The notes beneath the pieces are model-generated. The model saw nothing but the letters and a program-made list of their open reading frames with translations, made no database searches and was not told the origin of the DNA. Both the position numbers and the translations under genes were made by a program. DNA of 61,843 nt from Poriferisodalis sp964484385 (lineage in GTDB: Bacteria; Actinomycetota; Acidimicrobiia; Acidimicrobiales; Poriferisodalaceae): the NCBI GenBank assembly GCA_964484385.1, contig CAZAFV010000012.1, forward strand, positions 1 to 61,843, written 5' to 3'. Shown here one piece after another: positions 24,081 through 32,598 of the stretch. How positions within the stretch are numbered: position 1 is the stretch's first letter; each line of letters starts with the position of its first letter.

Positions 24081-26603
24081 CTAGACGCGACTGCCGAGCG
24101 ATTCGAGCGGGATGAGCTTGCGGTCGGTGGCGTTGTCGGTGGGTCGCAGGATGCGGCTGCGCACCTCGGGGGCACCGTCGGCGTTCTGGTAGCCGGTGAG
24201 ACGCTGGCGGGTGCGACGCCCGAGGGGTTCCGCGATATCCCGGAAGTCCTGCTCGGTGAGCCCTTGGCCGTGCTGCGCGCCCGCAGCACGCGAGATGTTC
24301 TCGTCCATGAGCGTGCCGCCCATGTCGTTGGCACCCGCCCGCAGAATCTGCTGCGCTCCCGGTGGGCCGATCTTCACCCAAGACACCTGGATGTTGTCGA
24401 TGAGCCCCCGGTAGGCGATGCGCGGTACGGCGTGCATGAGCAGGGTCTCCCGGAAGGTGGGACCCCGCCGGGCGCCCTTGCGCAGGTAGATCGGGCTGGC
24501 CATGTGCACGAACGGCAGCGGGACCCACTCGGTGAACCCGCCCGTGCGCTTCTGCAGTTCGCGGGTGGCCACGATGTGGTTGGCCCAATTCTCAGGATGC
24601 TCGATCGACCCGAACATGATCGTGATGTTCGAGTGCAGGCCCACGGCGTGCGCCGCCTCGTGGCATTCGAGCCATTCGGCGGTGTTGATCTTGTCGGGGC
24701 ACAGCACCGCGCGCACGGAATCGTCCAGGATCTCCGCCGCTGTACCCGGCAACGACTTCAACCCGGCTTCCTTGAGCCGCATGAGGTAGTCGACGAGCGA
24801 TTCGCCGAGCCGCTTGGCCCCCTCGATGACCTCGAGAGCCGTGAACCCGTGCAGGTGCATATCGGGTACGACGTCATGGATGGCTCGGCAGACGTCGATG
24901 TAGTAGTCGCCGTCGAAGCTGGGGTGGATGCCGCCTTGCAGGGTCACCTCGGTGGCGCCCAGCTCGGCGGCCTCGATCACCCGCTCCTGGATGTCGGCCA
25001 GCGTCAGCATGTAGGGCGTGCCCCGCAGGTTCAGCGACAGGGGGCCCTTGGAGAAGCCGCAGAACTTGCACTTGAACGTGCAGACGTTCGTGTAGTTGAT
25101 GTTGCGGTTGTGCACCCAGGTCACGATGTCGCCTACGGCTTCGCGGCGCAGCTCGTCGGCCACCTCGCCGATGGCGACCACCTCGGGCCCGCGTGCAGAG
25201 AACAGCGTCACGATCTCTTCGTGGCCGACCTGCTGGCCGGACATCACGCCGTCGAGCACCTCGCGCACGGCACCGCGGGCGTGCGAGGGACCGTCCATGA
25301 TGTTCGTAGGCAGGTGGCCCGCGCCGCCCGAGTACCACTGGGTGGAGTTCTCATCGGCCACCAGCACGTCTGCGCCTGAGCCGGCGTCGAGGTTCTCCAT
25401 GGTGCGCTCGGGCATCTGGCCGCCGGGGTCGTCACGCCCGAGGCCCTCGGCGTCGGAGCGGTCCATTACCGGGAACCGGTTCGTCTCGGCCAGCCAGCGC
25501 TCAGGTTGGCGCACATATTCGGGGTAGATCGTGAGCCGGGGAGCGAGCGTGAACTCGCGTGCCTCGGTGACTTCCCGCAGGCGATCGAGTGCCGGCCACG
25601 GGCGCTCGGGGTTGACGTGGTCGGCGGTGATCGGCGAGACGCCGCCCCAGTCGTCGATGCCGCAGTCCAGCAGGCCGCCGAAGTCGTCTGAGAGGTTTGG
25701 CGGCGCCTGCAAGTGGACGTCGGCCGGCAGAATCAGCCGTGCCAGCGCAATGGCTTGCGCATACTCGTCGGGCGGGCATGCGGGCATGTTGTGCATGGAC
25801 GTGCCCGCCTTGGGCAGGAAGTTCTGCACGATCACTTCCTGGATGTGGCCCCAGCGAGCGTGGCTCGTGGCGATGGCCTCGAGCGCCGCCAGCCGGTCAG
25901 CGAGCGACTCGCCGATGCCCACCAGGATCCCGGTGGTGTACGGGATGGCCCCCTCGCCGGCGGCTTCGAGCGTGGCGAGCCGCCGAGCCGGTTCCTTGTC
26001 GGGCGATCCCCGGTGGCAGTCGAGGTGGGGGTTCAGCGACTCCAGCATCATCCCCTGGCTGGGCGACACTTCGCGCAGCGCCGCCAGCTCGCTCGCGGTC
26101 ATGGCGCCCGGGTTGGCATGGGGGAGCAACCCGGTCTCGTCGCGCACGAGGCGGCACATCTCGACCAGGTAGTGGACCGTGGAATCCCAGCCGTGCTCGG
26201 CAAGCCAGTCCGCCGCTGCGGGGTAGCGCAGCTCGGGGCGTTCGCCGAGGGTGAACAGCGCCTCGTGGCAGCCCGCCCGGGCGCCGCTGGCGGCGATCTC
26301 CAGCACCTGCTCGGGCGTCAGGTACGGCGTGTCGAGCCGCGCCGGGGGCTGCGCGAAAGTGCAGTAGCCGCACTTGTCGCGGCACAGCATGGTCAGCGGG
26401 ATGAACACCTTCGGGCTGTAGGTCACCCTGGTGCCGAACGCTTGGTCGCGCACGGCTGCTGCCCGCTCGGCCAGCTCAGCGAGCGGCAGCGCTGCGAGTG
26501 CCAGCGATGCCGCCGAGGGCTGCGGGGCCACGGCAGCGCCATTGGATGGAGCGCCGTTGGCTGCCGGATCGTCCACGCTGTGCGACGGTTCGATGATGGT
26601 CAC
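24081..26603 (-). CDS. fbiC: FO synthase FbiC (CofG-CofH fusion)
   Basis: 840 residues, GTG start. FbiC makes 7,8-didemethyl-8-hydroxy-5-deazariboflavin from tyrosine and a ribityl-uracil, the core of coenzyme F420. Two radical-SAM domains are fused as in actinobacteria: the CofG half has CRDKCGYCTF (Cys74, 78, 81), the CofH half has CTFKCKFCGF at about residue 508-517. Other blocks are EALFTLGERPELRYP and VTLQGGIHPSFDGDYY. The start overlaps the stop of the HxlR regulator gene by 4 nt. An F420-dependent reductase is 5.5 kb away, so the cofactor is made and used by this organism. Confidence 0.95.
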   Translation of the reverse strand: MTIIEPSHSVDDPAANGAPSNGAAVAPQPSAASLALAALPLAELAERAAAVRDQAFGTRVTYSPKVFIPLTMLCRDKCGYCTFAQPPARLDTPYLTPEQVLEIAASGARAGCHEALFTLGERPELRYPAAADWLAEHGWDSTVHYLVEMCRLVRDETGLLPHANPGAMTASELAALREVSPSQGMMLESLNPHLDCHRGSPDKEPARRLATLEAAGEGAIPYTTGILVGIGESLADRLAALEAIATSHARWGHIQEVIVQNFLPKAGTSMHNMPACPPDEYAQAIALARLILPADVHLQAPPNLSDDFGGLLDCGIDDWGGVSPITADHVNPERPWPALDRLREVTEAREFTLAPRLTIYPEYVRQPERWLAETNRFPVMDRSDAEGLGRDDPGGQMPERTMENLDAGSGADVLVADENSTQWYSGGAGHLPTNIMDGPSHARGAVREVLDGVMSGQQVGHEEIVTLFSARGPEVVAIGEVADELRREAVGDIVTWVHNRNINYTNVCTFKCKFCGFSKGPLSLNLRGTPYMLTLADIQERVIEAAELGATEVTLQGGIHPSFDGDYYIDVCRAIHDVVPDMHLHGFTALEVIEGAKRLGESLVDYLMRLKEAGLKSLPGTAAEILDDSVRAVLCPDKINTAEWLECHEAAHAVGLHSNITIMFGSIEHPENWANHIVATRELQKRTGGFTEWVPLPFVHMASPIYLRKGARRGPTFRETLLMHAVPRIAYRGLIDNIQVSWVKIGPPGAQQILRAGANDMGGTLMDENISRAAGAQHGQGLTEQDFRDIAEPLGRRTRQRLTGYQNADGAPEVRSRILRPTDNATDRKLIPLESLGSRV

Positions 26604-27109
26604 AGGGCCCCTCCGTTTGTGGGCTGCTGCTGAAAGGATGTGGCAGTCGCGGCTGCGACGAGCTCTTCGCTGCGGCTAGAGCGGCTGCGGATGCGAGTGG
26701 GAGCGACCGGCTCGTCGCAGGCGGGGCACCGGGTTGCGATCTCCAGTGGTGTCCCGCAGTCGGCATGCACCAGCACCGTGGGTGCATCGCCGTCGTGGCA
26801 CCAGCGGTCGCCCCAGGCCATCAGGGCGAGCAGGCTGTTCGACAGGTCGAGGCCCTTAGCCGTCAACACATAGTCGTACCGGACCGGTCGGTGCTGGTAG
26901 GGCTCCTTGGCGACAACGCCGGCGTCTACGAGACGGCCGAGCCGGTCGGCCAGCATGTTGCGAGCGATGCCGAGGTCGTGCTGCATGGCGCTGAAGCGGC
27001 GCACGCCGCGGAACAGGTCACGCAGGATGAGCAGCGTCCAGCGGTCGCCCACGATGTCGAGGGTTGCCTGGATGGAACAGCTCGGCTGGCCCGTTGTGGC
27101 GGTCTTCAC
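26600..27109 (-). CDS. HxlR-family winged-helix transcriptional regulator
   Basis: 169 residues from GTG 27109; GTG 27121 in frame is an alternative. The N-terminal Cys (PSCSIQATLDIVGDRWTLLI) and the winged helix LRDLFRGVRRFSAMQHDLG, then NMLADRLGRLVDAGVV, are typical of HxlR regulators, some of which sense electrophiles or redox state through that Cys. Unusually, a C-terminal extension carries CGTPLEIATRCPACDEPV, which looks like a small zinc ribbon. It overlaps fbiC by 4 nt and so may control F420 synthesis. Both lie downstream of the transaldolase gene. Confidence 0.88.
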   Translation of the reverse strand: MKTATTGQPSCSIQATLDIVGDRWTLLILRDLFRGVRRFSAMQHDLGIARNMLADRLGRLVDAGVVAKEPYQHRPVRYDYVLTAKGLDLSNSLLALMAWGDRWCHDGDAPTVLVHADCGTPLEIATRCPACDEPVAPTRIRSRSSRSEELVAAATATSFQQQPTNGGAL

Positions 27110-27155
27110 GGCCGCGCACACTACGGCAGTCAGTTTCGGTTTGCAACCGACCCCG

Positions 27156-28289
27156 TCAGGCGAGCGAATCGGCCTTCGATTGCAGCGATACCAGCAGCTC
27201 GTCGAAGCTCTTCGTGAAGGCAGCGACGCCCTGCGCCTCGAGCGTGTCTGCGACGCCGTTGAGATCGATGCCGTGCTCCTGGACAGCATCGAGTACGTAG
27301 CTGGCCGCCGACTGGTCGGCATCGACACTGCGGCGCAGCTTGCCGTGGTCGCAGAAGGCCGCCAGGGTGTCGTCGGGCATGGTGTTGACGGTGTGCGGGC
27401 CGATGAGTTCGTCGACGTACAGCGTGTCGGGGTAGGCGGGGTTCTTCGTGCTGGTCGACGCCCACAGCGGGCGCTGCACCTGGGCACCGAGCGCAGCTAG
27501 GCGTTCCCAGCGGGGCCCGCTGAAGATCTCGCCGAAGCGGCCGTAGGCGGCTTGGGCCTGCGCCACAGCGGTGCGCCCCCGCAGGCCCAGCGCGCTGGTG
27601 GTGCCCACAGCGTCAAGCCGGCGATCGACTTCGGTGTCAGTGCGGCTCACGAAGAACGACGCCACGCTGGCCACGCCTGACAGTTCGGTGACGCCGGAGG
27701 CGACCCGATCCTCGAGCCCGCTCAGGTATGCCTCGGCCACCTGCTCGTAGCGGGCCACCGAGAAGATGAGCGTCACATTGATGCTGCGACCCTCAGCGAT
27801 CATCTGGCGAATGGCGCCGAGACCTTCGAGGGTGCCAGGGATCTTCACCATCAGGTTCGGCCGTGCGATGGCCTCGTGCAGCTCCCGGGCAGCGCGAGTG
27901 GTGGCCGCCTCGTCGTGCGCGAGCGACGGGTCCACCTCGACCGACACGAACCCGTCGGTGCCGCCCGACGACTCGTGGACCCCTTCGAGCGCCCCCAGGG
28001 CGCCCCGGATGTCGCTGGTGACCAGTTGCCAGTACGCGTCGTCAACCGAAGTGCCGCTGCACACGAGGTCGCTGAACTGCTCGTCGTAGTCGAGCGACGA
28101 CTCGATGGCCTTCTGGAAGATCGACGGGTTCGACGTGAGGCCGCGGATGCCTTGTTCGACCCAGGCGTCCAGCTCGCCGCCGGTGATCCAGCCCCGACGA
28201 AGATTGTCGAGCCACGGGCTCTGCCCGCACTCGGAATACAGCCCTTGCAGGCGCCCGTTCGTCGTGCTGCCGTTGCCGCGGTCGGTCAT
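27156..28289 (-). CDS. tal: Transaldolase
   Basis: 377 residues, typical of the longer actinobacterial transaldolase. It transfers a dihydroxyacetone unit in the non-oxidative pentose phosphate pathway. The barrel motif GIRGLTSNPSIFQKAI and the Schiff-base lysine in LMVKIPGTLEGL are intact, and NVTLIFSVARYEQVAEAY follows. A GGAAG-type site precedes the ATG. It lies 114 nt downstream of transketolase on the same strand; that gap contains a partial copy of the transketolase 3' end. Confidence 0.94.
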   Translation of the reverse strand: MTDRGNGSTTNGRLQGLYSECGQSPWLDNLRRGWITGGELDAWVEQGIRGLTSNPSIFQKAIESSLDYDEQFSDLVCSGTSVDDAYWQLVTSDIRGALGALEGVHESSGGTDGFVSVEVDPSLAHDEAATTRAARELHEAIARPNLMVKIPGTLEGLGAIRQMIAEGRSINVTLIFSVARYEQVAEAYLSGLEDRVASGVTELSGVASVASFFVSRTDTEVDRRLDAVGTTSALGLRGRTAVAQAQAAYGRFGEIFSGPRWERLAALGAQVQRPLWASTSTKNPAYPDTLYVDELIGPHTVNTMPDDTLAAFCDHGKLRRSVDADQSAASYVLDAVQEHGIDLNGVADTLEAQGVAAFTKSFDELLVSLQSKADSLA

Positions 28290-28321
28290 GGAGATCTTCC
28301 TGTGCGCGTTCCTGCTCAGGT

Positions 28322-28434
28322 TCTACAGCAGTGCGCGGGCTGCGTCGGCGATGCAGCGTCAGCTTGCCGGCCATCGCGTGGCGGCGGTGCCGTGAGCACG
28401 GGTCTACAGCAGTGCGCGGGCTGCGTCGGCGATG
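28322..28434. repeat. 32-bp direct repeat: extra copy of the transketolase 3' end
   Basis: Positions 28322-28353 and 28403-28434 are identical over 32 bp. The second copy is the last nine codons of tkt (IADAARALL) and its stop plus one flanking base; the first lies between tkt and tal. It looks like the trace of a local duplication that was later deleted. Confidence 0.9.
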
Positions 28435-30353
28435 GCCGGTGCGGTGAATCCGAAGTGATCCATGAGGTCGCCGCCCGGCGCGCTTGCGCCGAATCGGTTC
28501 ATCGTGACGGTGGCGTCGGCGTAGCGGTCCCAGCCCATCGCCGAGCCCGCTTCCACGCCGAGCACCGGGACGCCTGGGGGGAATACAGCGGTCCGGTAGT
28601 CAGCGTCTTGGGACTCGAAGAGATCCCAGCTCGGCATCGACACCACCGAGCTGGCGATGCCGTCCGCCGCGAGCAGGGCGGCGGCGGCTGTGCAGCACTG
28701 CACCTCGCTGCCGGTGCCCGCCAGGATCACCGCCGGCGCCGGTGTGTCGATCAGCACGTAGGCGCCCAAGGCGACCTGCGATGGGCGGTCGGTGCCGTCC
28801 AGCACCGGGACGTTCTGGCGTGTCAGCACCAGCGCGGTAGGGCCGTTGCGCTCGACGGCGATCTGCCACGCCTGCGAGGTCTCGTTCGCGTCGGCGGGCC
28901 TGATCACGCACAGGCCCGGGATCGCCCGCAGGGATGCGACGTGTTCGACCGGCTGGTGAGTCGGCCCGTCCTCGCCCACGCCGATGGAGTCATGCGTCCA
29001 CACGAAGACTGTCTTGGCGCCGCTCAGGGCCGCCAGCCGCACAGCGGGGCGCATGTAGTCGCTGAAGACCAGGAACGTGCCGACCACCGGCAGCACGCCG
29101 CCGTGCAATGCCATGCCATTGGCGACAGCCCCCATGGCGTGCTCGCGGACGCCGAAGTAGAGCTTGCGTCCGTCCGGGTTGGCGGCCGACAGCACCTCGG
29201 CGGTCACGTTGGTGCCGGTGTTGCCGGTGAGATCGGCGCCGCCGCTGATGAGGGAAGGCACCGTGTCGAGCGATGCATCGAGCACGCGATTGGCGGCGAC
29301 CCGCGTCGCCATCTGGGTGCCGGCCTCGAAGGTCGGAAGATCGGACAGTTCGCCGTGTACGGCACCGGCCGACCACAGCGCGTCGAGCCAGTTGCGATCG
29401 TGGCCGCTGGCCGCGAGCCGGGCCTCCCATTCGAGACGTTCGGCCGCGCCATGGGCGCCGGCAGACCGGTAGGCCTGCACCACATCGTCGTCGACCACGA
29501 ACGTCGCCTCGGGATCCATTCCCATCGCCCGTTTGGCCGCAGCGATCTCGTCGGCATCGGTGATCGCGCCATGAGCGGCTGACGTGTCCGACGCCGTGGG
29601 CATCGGGTAGCCGATGTGGCTGCGGACGATGATCATCGAGGGACGATCGCTGACCAACGTCGCTTCGCGCAGCGCCCGCTCGAGCGTGTCGGCGTCCTCA
29701 GCCGTCTCGCCGAGGTCGGCGACGTGCCAGCCGTAGGCCTCGAAACGTCGGGCCGCATCGTCGCTGAGCGCCAAGTCGGTGCTGCCGTCGATCGTGATGC
29801 GGTTGTCGTCGTAGACGGCCACCAGCCGGCCGAGCTGCTGGTGGCCGGCGAGCGATGCGGCCTCGTGGCTGATGCCTTCCATCAGGTCGCCGTCGCTGAC
29901 GATCACGAACGTGCGATGGTCGACCAGGTCTGCGCCCAGGCGGGAGCGCAGGCCGCGCTCGGCCAGGGCCATGCCCACGGCGTTGGCAAAGCCCTGTCCC
30001 AACGGGCCGGTGGTGACCTCCACGCCGGGGGTGAGGCCGTACTCGGGGTGGCCGGGCGTGATCGATCCAAGCTGGCGGAAGTTGCGAATGTCATCGAGCG
30101 TGACGCCGTAGCCCACCAGGTGCGCCATGGCGTAGACGAGCATCGAGGCGTGGCCGGCCGACAGGATGAACCGGTCGCGGTCGGGCCAATCTGGCGCTGC
30201 GGCGTCATAGCGCAGGATGCGGGTGAACAGCACATGCGCCAGGGGCGCCAGCGCCATCGCCGTGCCGGTGTGGCCGCTGTTGGCCCGCATCACGGCGTCC
30301 ATCGCCAGTGCCCGGATCGTGTTGATCTGACGTGCTTCCAGGGTGGTGTTCAT
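28404..30353 (-). CDS. tkt: Transketolase
   Basis: 649 residues from ATG 30353 (MNTTLEARQINTIRALAMDA). The thiamine diphosphate motif is visible as GDLMEGISHEAASLAGH and DDNRITIDGSTDLAL. The pyrimidine-binding domain has FVWTHDSIGVGEDGPTHQPV, the transketolase signature, and ITPGHPEYG is near the N-terminus. It moves two-carbon ketol units in the pentose phosphate pathway, alongside the adjacent transaldolase. The upstream FIST gene ends 13 nt away, so the two may share a transcript. The internal domain order and length are normal. Confidence 0.95.
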   Translation of the reverse strand: MNTTLEARQINTIRALAMDAVMRANSGHTGTAMALAPLAHVLFTRILRYDAAAPDWPDRDRFILSAGHASMLVYAMAHLVGYGVTLDDIRNFRQLGSITPGHPEYGLTPGVEVTTGPLGQGFANAVGMALAERGLRSRLGADLVDHRTFVIVSDGDLMEGISHEAASLAGHQQLGRLVAVYDDNRITIDGSTDLALSDDAARRFEAYGWHVADLGETAEDADTLERALREATLVSDRPSMIIVRSHIGYPMPTASDTSAAHGAITDADEIAAAKRAMGMDPEATFVVDDDVVQAYRSAGAHGAAERLEWEARLAASGHDRNWLDALWSAGAVHGELSDLPTFEAGTQMATRVAANRVLDASLDTVPSLISGGADLTGNTGTNVTAEVLSAANPDGRKLYFGVREHAMGAVANGMALHGGVLPVVGTFLVFSDYMRPAVRLAALSGAKTVFVWTHDSIGVGEDGPTHQPVEHVASLRAIPGLCVIRPADANETSQAWQIAVERNGPTALVLTRQNVPVLDGTDRPSQVALGAYVLIDTPAPAVILAGTGSEVQCCTAAAALLAADGIASSVVSMPSWDLFESQDADYRTAVFPPGVPVLGVEAGSAMGWDRYADATVTMNRFGASAPGGDLMDHFGFTAPAIADAARALL

Positions 30354-30366
30354 GACGCTGGGCTCA

Positions 30367-31539
30367 TCATTGCTCGTCGCTGTCGGTGAACAGCGCCATT
30401 GATGCGGTGAACCCGTGCACGTACGAGCGGGCGCCGACCGGGCCGATCTCGCCGGCGCAGAACATGCCGGCCACCTCAGCCGACGTGTGGTCCGCGAGCG
30501 CGGCCGCGTCGTGATGGGGCACGTCGAACAGGTGGGTGCCCCGGCCGTTGCAGGTGAACAGCAGGGCGCCTTCGGTCGGGGGCGAGTGCGCGAGCGCGGC
30601 ACGCAGGTCTTCGTCGGCAGTTACGGCGTCGCGCACATGAAACTGCACCGTTGCGCCGACCGGCGCCTCGTCGCCGATGGCGATGGCGCCGCTGTCACGG
30701 TCTGCGCCGAGCACACCGCGGATCAGGAAATCGCCGCGCTCGAAGTCGATCTTGCGCTCGTCGGTCACCCGGCCCACGTGCAGACCTCGCTGCACGAGGC
30801 GCTGGTCGGCGGGATCGAGCTTGGAGAACACCTGCTGCAGCCGCTCGAACGGCGGCATGCCCCCGAGCGACTTCACCACGTTGCCCTCGGCCTCAGTGAT
30901 GATGTAGGGCTGGCCGATAGGTCGGCATCCTTGCGAGACCAGGTGCGTCACGTTCGCGCTGCCGCCCACGATCAGGGCCGCGGCGCCGTCGCGGTGCACG
31001 CCGCCGTCCACGACTATGCGGTTGCCGCCCGGCACGGGTGCTCCAGACGACAGTCCGCCCAGCACGCTCACGTCGGGCCAGCGCTCAGCCCAATGCCCGA
31101 GGGCGGCATCGACGGGGTAGGTGTACGGGTCGGCCAGCACGACCATCGAGAGATCGCCGGCGGCGTGCACTTCGTCGAGTGCGGCTGCGAGCGCTTCGTC
31201 GTCAGCAACCGGATCGGGCACCCCGCTCAGCCGGACTGCGCGCGCCCGCGGCGCATTGCTGCCGCCCAAGCTGCCCACCCACAGCACGGCAGCGGTCTCT
31301 TCCTCAATCTCGCGCTCGCCCGCCGCCACCGAGACCGCCGTGGTGCCGATGAATGCACCGGGATTGAGCAGCTCGACCACTGCCGCGGCGATCTCATCGG
31401 TGTTGCCCATGTGTTCGCCGGAGGTGAACAGCACGGCGACGTCGGGCTGCACTCCCAGCGTCTCGAGCACCTGCCCCACGATCTCGCCGGTCGCGATGCC
31501 GGGATCGGCGTGCTGGGAGAAGCCGACGGTGAACGGCAT
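30367..31539 (-). CDS. FIST-domain sensory protein
   Basis: 390 residues with FIST_N (about 1-220) and FIST_C (about 220-385). Motifs include AVLFTSGEHMG, IGTTAVSVAAGEREIEE, VLGGLSSGAPVPGGNR and GALLFTCNGRGTHLFD, the last being the conserved C-terminal Cys-Asn-Gly-Arg-Gly. FIST modules are thought to bind small ligands, perhaps amino acids, as sensory input domains; here the protein stands alone without a kinase or cyclase output. Its position 13 nt before tkt suggests a link to central metabolism, which is inference. Confidence 0.88.
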   Translation of the reverse strand: MPFTVGFSQHADPGIATGEIVGQVLETLGVQPDVAVLFTSGEHMGNTDEIAAAVVELLNPGAFIGTTAVSVAAGEREIEEETAAVLWVGSLGGSNAPRARAVRLSGVPDPVADDEALAAALDEVHAAGDLSMVVLADPYTYPVDAALGHWAERWPDVSVLGGLSSGAPVPGGNRIVVDGGVHRDGAAALIVGGSANVTHLVSQGCRPIGQPYIITEAEGNVVKSLGGMPPFERLQQVFSKLDPADQRLVQRGLHVGRVTDERKIDFERGDFLIRGVLGADRDSGAIAIGDEAPVGATVQFHVRDAVTADEDLRAALAHSPPTEGALLFTCNGRGTHLFDVPHHDAAALADHTSAEVAGMFCAGEIGPVGARSYVHGFTASMALFTDSDEQ

Positions 31540-31554
31540 GCGTGCCCGGCCCGC

Positions 31555-32001
31555 CTAGCTGTCCTGCTGTGCAGGCGTGCCGGTCCAGCCGCCCGCGGCC
31601 GGCCCTTCAGCCGGCGGCTCGGGTTCGTCGGCGGGCGGGTTCATGGTGAGGGGAACGATCAGCACCTCGCCCTGGTCAACGCGGCAGTGGGCCTCGATCG
31701 TCGACGGCTCGTCGAAGGTCAGCTCGGCCTGCACGAGGTTGTAGCCGAACTTGCCGGGCTCGACGCTGAGCGGCTGCACGTTGCGCGCCATCTGCTCGTC
31801 GTCGCGCATGAACCTCACTTCCAGCGCCGCCAATCCGGGGTGCGAGGCCTCGCAGCGCACCAGCACGAGCATGTGCGGCGTGATGGTGACCGGGAACGGG
31901 CCGGGAGCCGCCATCGAGAAGTGAACGCCGCCCAGATCGATGCGGGCCGCGCCGCCCGCGGCCTGGCGCATGTCGAAGTGCTCGATGAACAGCGCGGACA
32001 T
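31555..32001 (-). CDS. Uncharacterised protein (DUF6941-like)
   Basis: 148 residues from ATG 32001. It starts MSALFIEHFDMRQAAGGA, then forms beta-strands such as PGPFPVTITPHMLVLVRCEA and EARLTFDEPSTIEAH-like segments, and ends in a Pro/Glu-rich tail. The layout resembles small DUF6941-type proteins with a jelly-roll-like beta domain, but the match is by eye and function is unknown. It is 15 nt upstream of the FIST gene and is probably the first gene of the long minus-strand run. Confidence 0.6.
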   Translation of the reverse strand: MSALFIEHFDMRQAAGGAARIDLGGVHFSMAAPGPFPVTITPHMLVLVRCEASHPGLAALEVRFMRDDEQMARNVQPLSVEPGKFGYNLVQAELTFDEPSTIEAHCRVDQGEVLIVPLTMNPPADEPEPPAEGPAAGGWTGTPAQQDS

Positions 32002-32081
32002 GATCTGCACGCTGTGGATCGTAGGCGTGCAGCACACCTGTCAGGCGAACGCATTTCGGCGCGATGCCCAGCGGAAGAGCC

Positions 32082-32100
32082 TCAGGCGAAGCCGTGGCGT
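32082..32100 (+). repeat. Fragment of the tandem-hairpin repeat
   Basis: GCCTCAGGCGAAGCCGTGGC-like sequence here matches the inner part of the repeat copies at 14563 and 50467. Only about 15-18 nt are shared, so it may be a decayed copy. Confidence 0.35.
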
Positions 32101-32120
32101 ACTGCCGTAGATTGCCCGGC

Positions 32121-32576
32121 ATGGCACACAGCGAGAAGTTCGACGGCGAATACGGACCCAGCACCTGGGACTGGGTGAAGGAGCAGGCCGATGTGTACGA
32201 GGCCTCTTCGGGCACCGAGGCGAACACGCTGCGCGATACCGGGCTGCCGATCATCGTCATGACGACCGTCGGGCACCGCACCGGCCTCGTGCGCAAGGTG
32301 CCGCTGATGCGCGTGGAGCACGAGGGCGAGTACGCGATCGTCGGCTCCAAGGGCGGCGCCCCGGCGCATCCGGGCTGGTACCACAACCTGATGGCAGACC
32401 CGACGGTGCTCATCCAGGACGGGCCTGAGCCGTTCGAGACCACGGTGCGCCTCGTCAGCGGTGCCGAGCGTGAGGCGTGGTGGGAACGGTGCGTGGAAGC
32501 CTTCCCGCCCTACGCGGAGTATCAGGCCAAGACAGATCGCGAGATCCCGGTCTTCATCTCCGCCCCACGCGCCTGA
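32121..32576 (+). CDS. F420H2-dependent nitroreductase-family reductase (Ddn-like)
   Basis: 151 residues from ATG 32121. It is a split-barrel flavin/deazaflavin protein of the Ddn type: PIIVMTTVGHRTGLVRKVPL, then YAIVGSKGGAPAHPGWYHNL and DPTVLIQDG. Members bind F420H2 and reduce quinones, nitro compounds or other acceptors. The core F420 biosynthesis gene fbiC lies nearby. An in-frame ATG at 32064 would add an intergenic-repeat-derived leader and is unlikely. Physiological substrate unknown. Confidence 0.9.
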   Translation: MAHSEKFDGEYGPSTWDWVKEQADVYEASSGTEANTLRDTGLPIIVMTTVGHRTGLVRKVPLMRVEHEGEYAIVGSKGGAPAHPGWYHNLMADPTVLIQDGPEPFETTVRLVSGAEREAWWERCVEAFPPYAEYQAKTDREIPVFISAPRA

Positions 32577-32598
32577 TCAGGCTGGCTAGCTGGGCCGC

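Noticed and set aside
23529..25379. A 616-codon plus-strand open frame antisense to the thioredoxin gene and fbiC
   Set aside because: Shadow frame of fbiC; no domain motif, and it runs through the palindrome and gene boundaries.
30415..32178. A 587-codon plus-strand open frame antisense to the FIST gene
   Set aside because: Composition is that of an antisense shadow (many His, Arg, Asp) and it ends inside unrelated genes.
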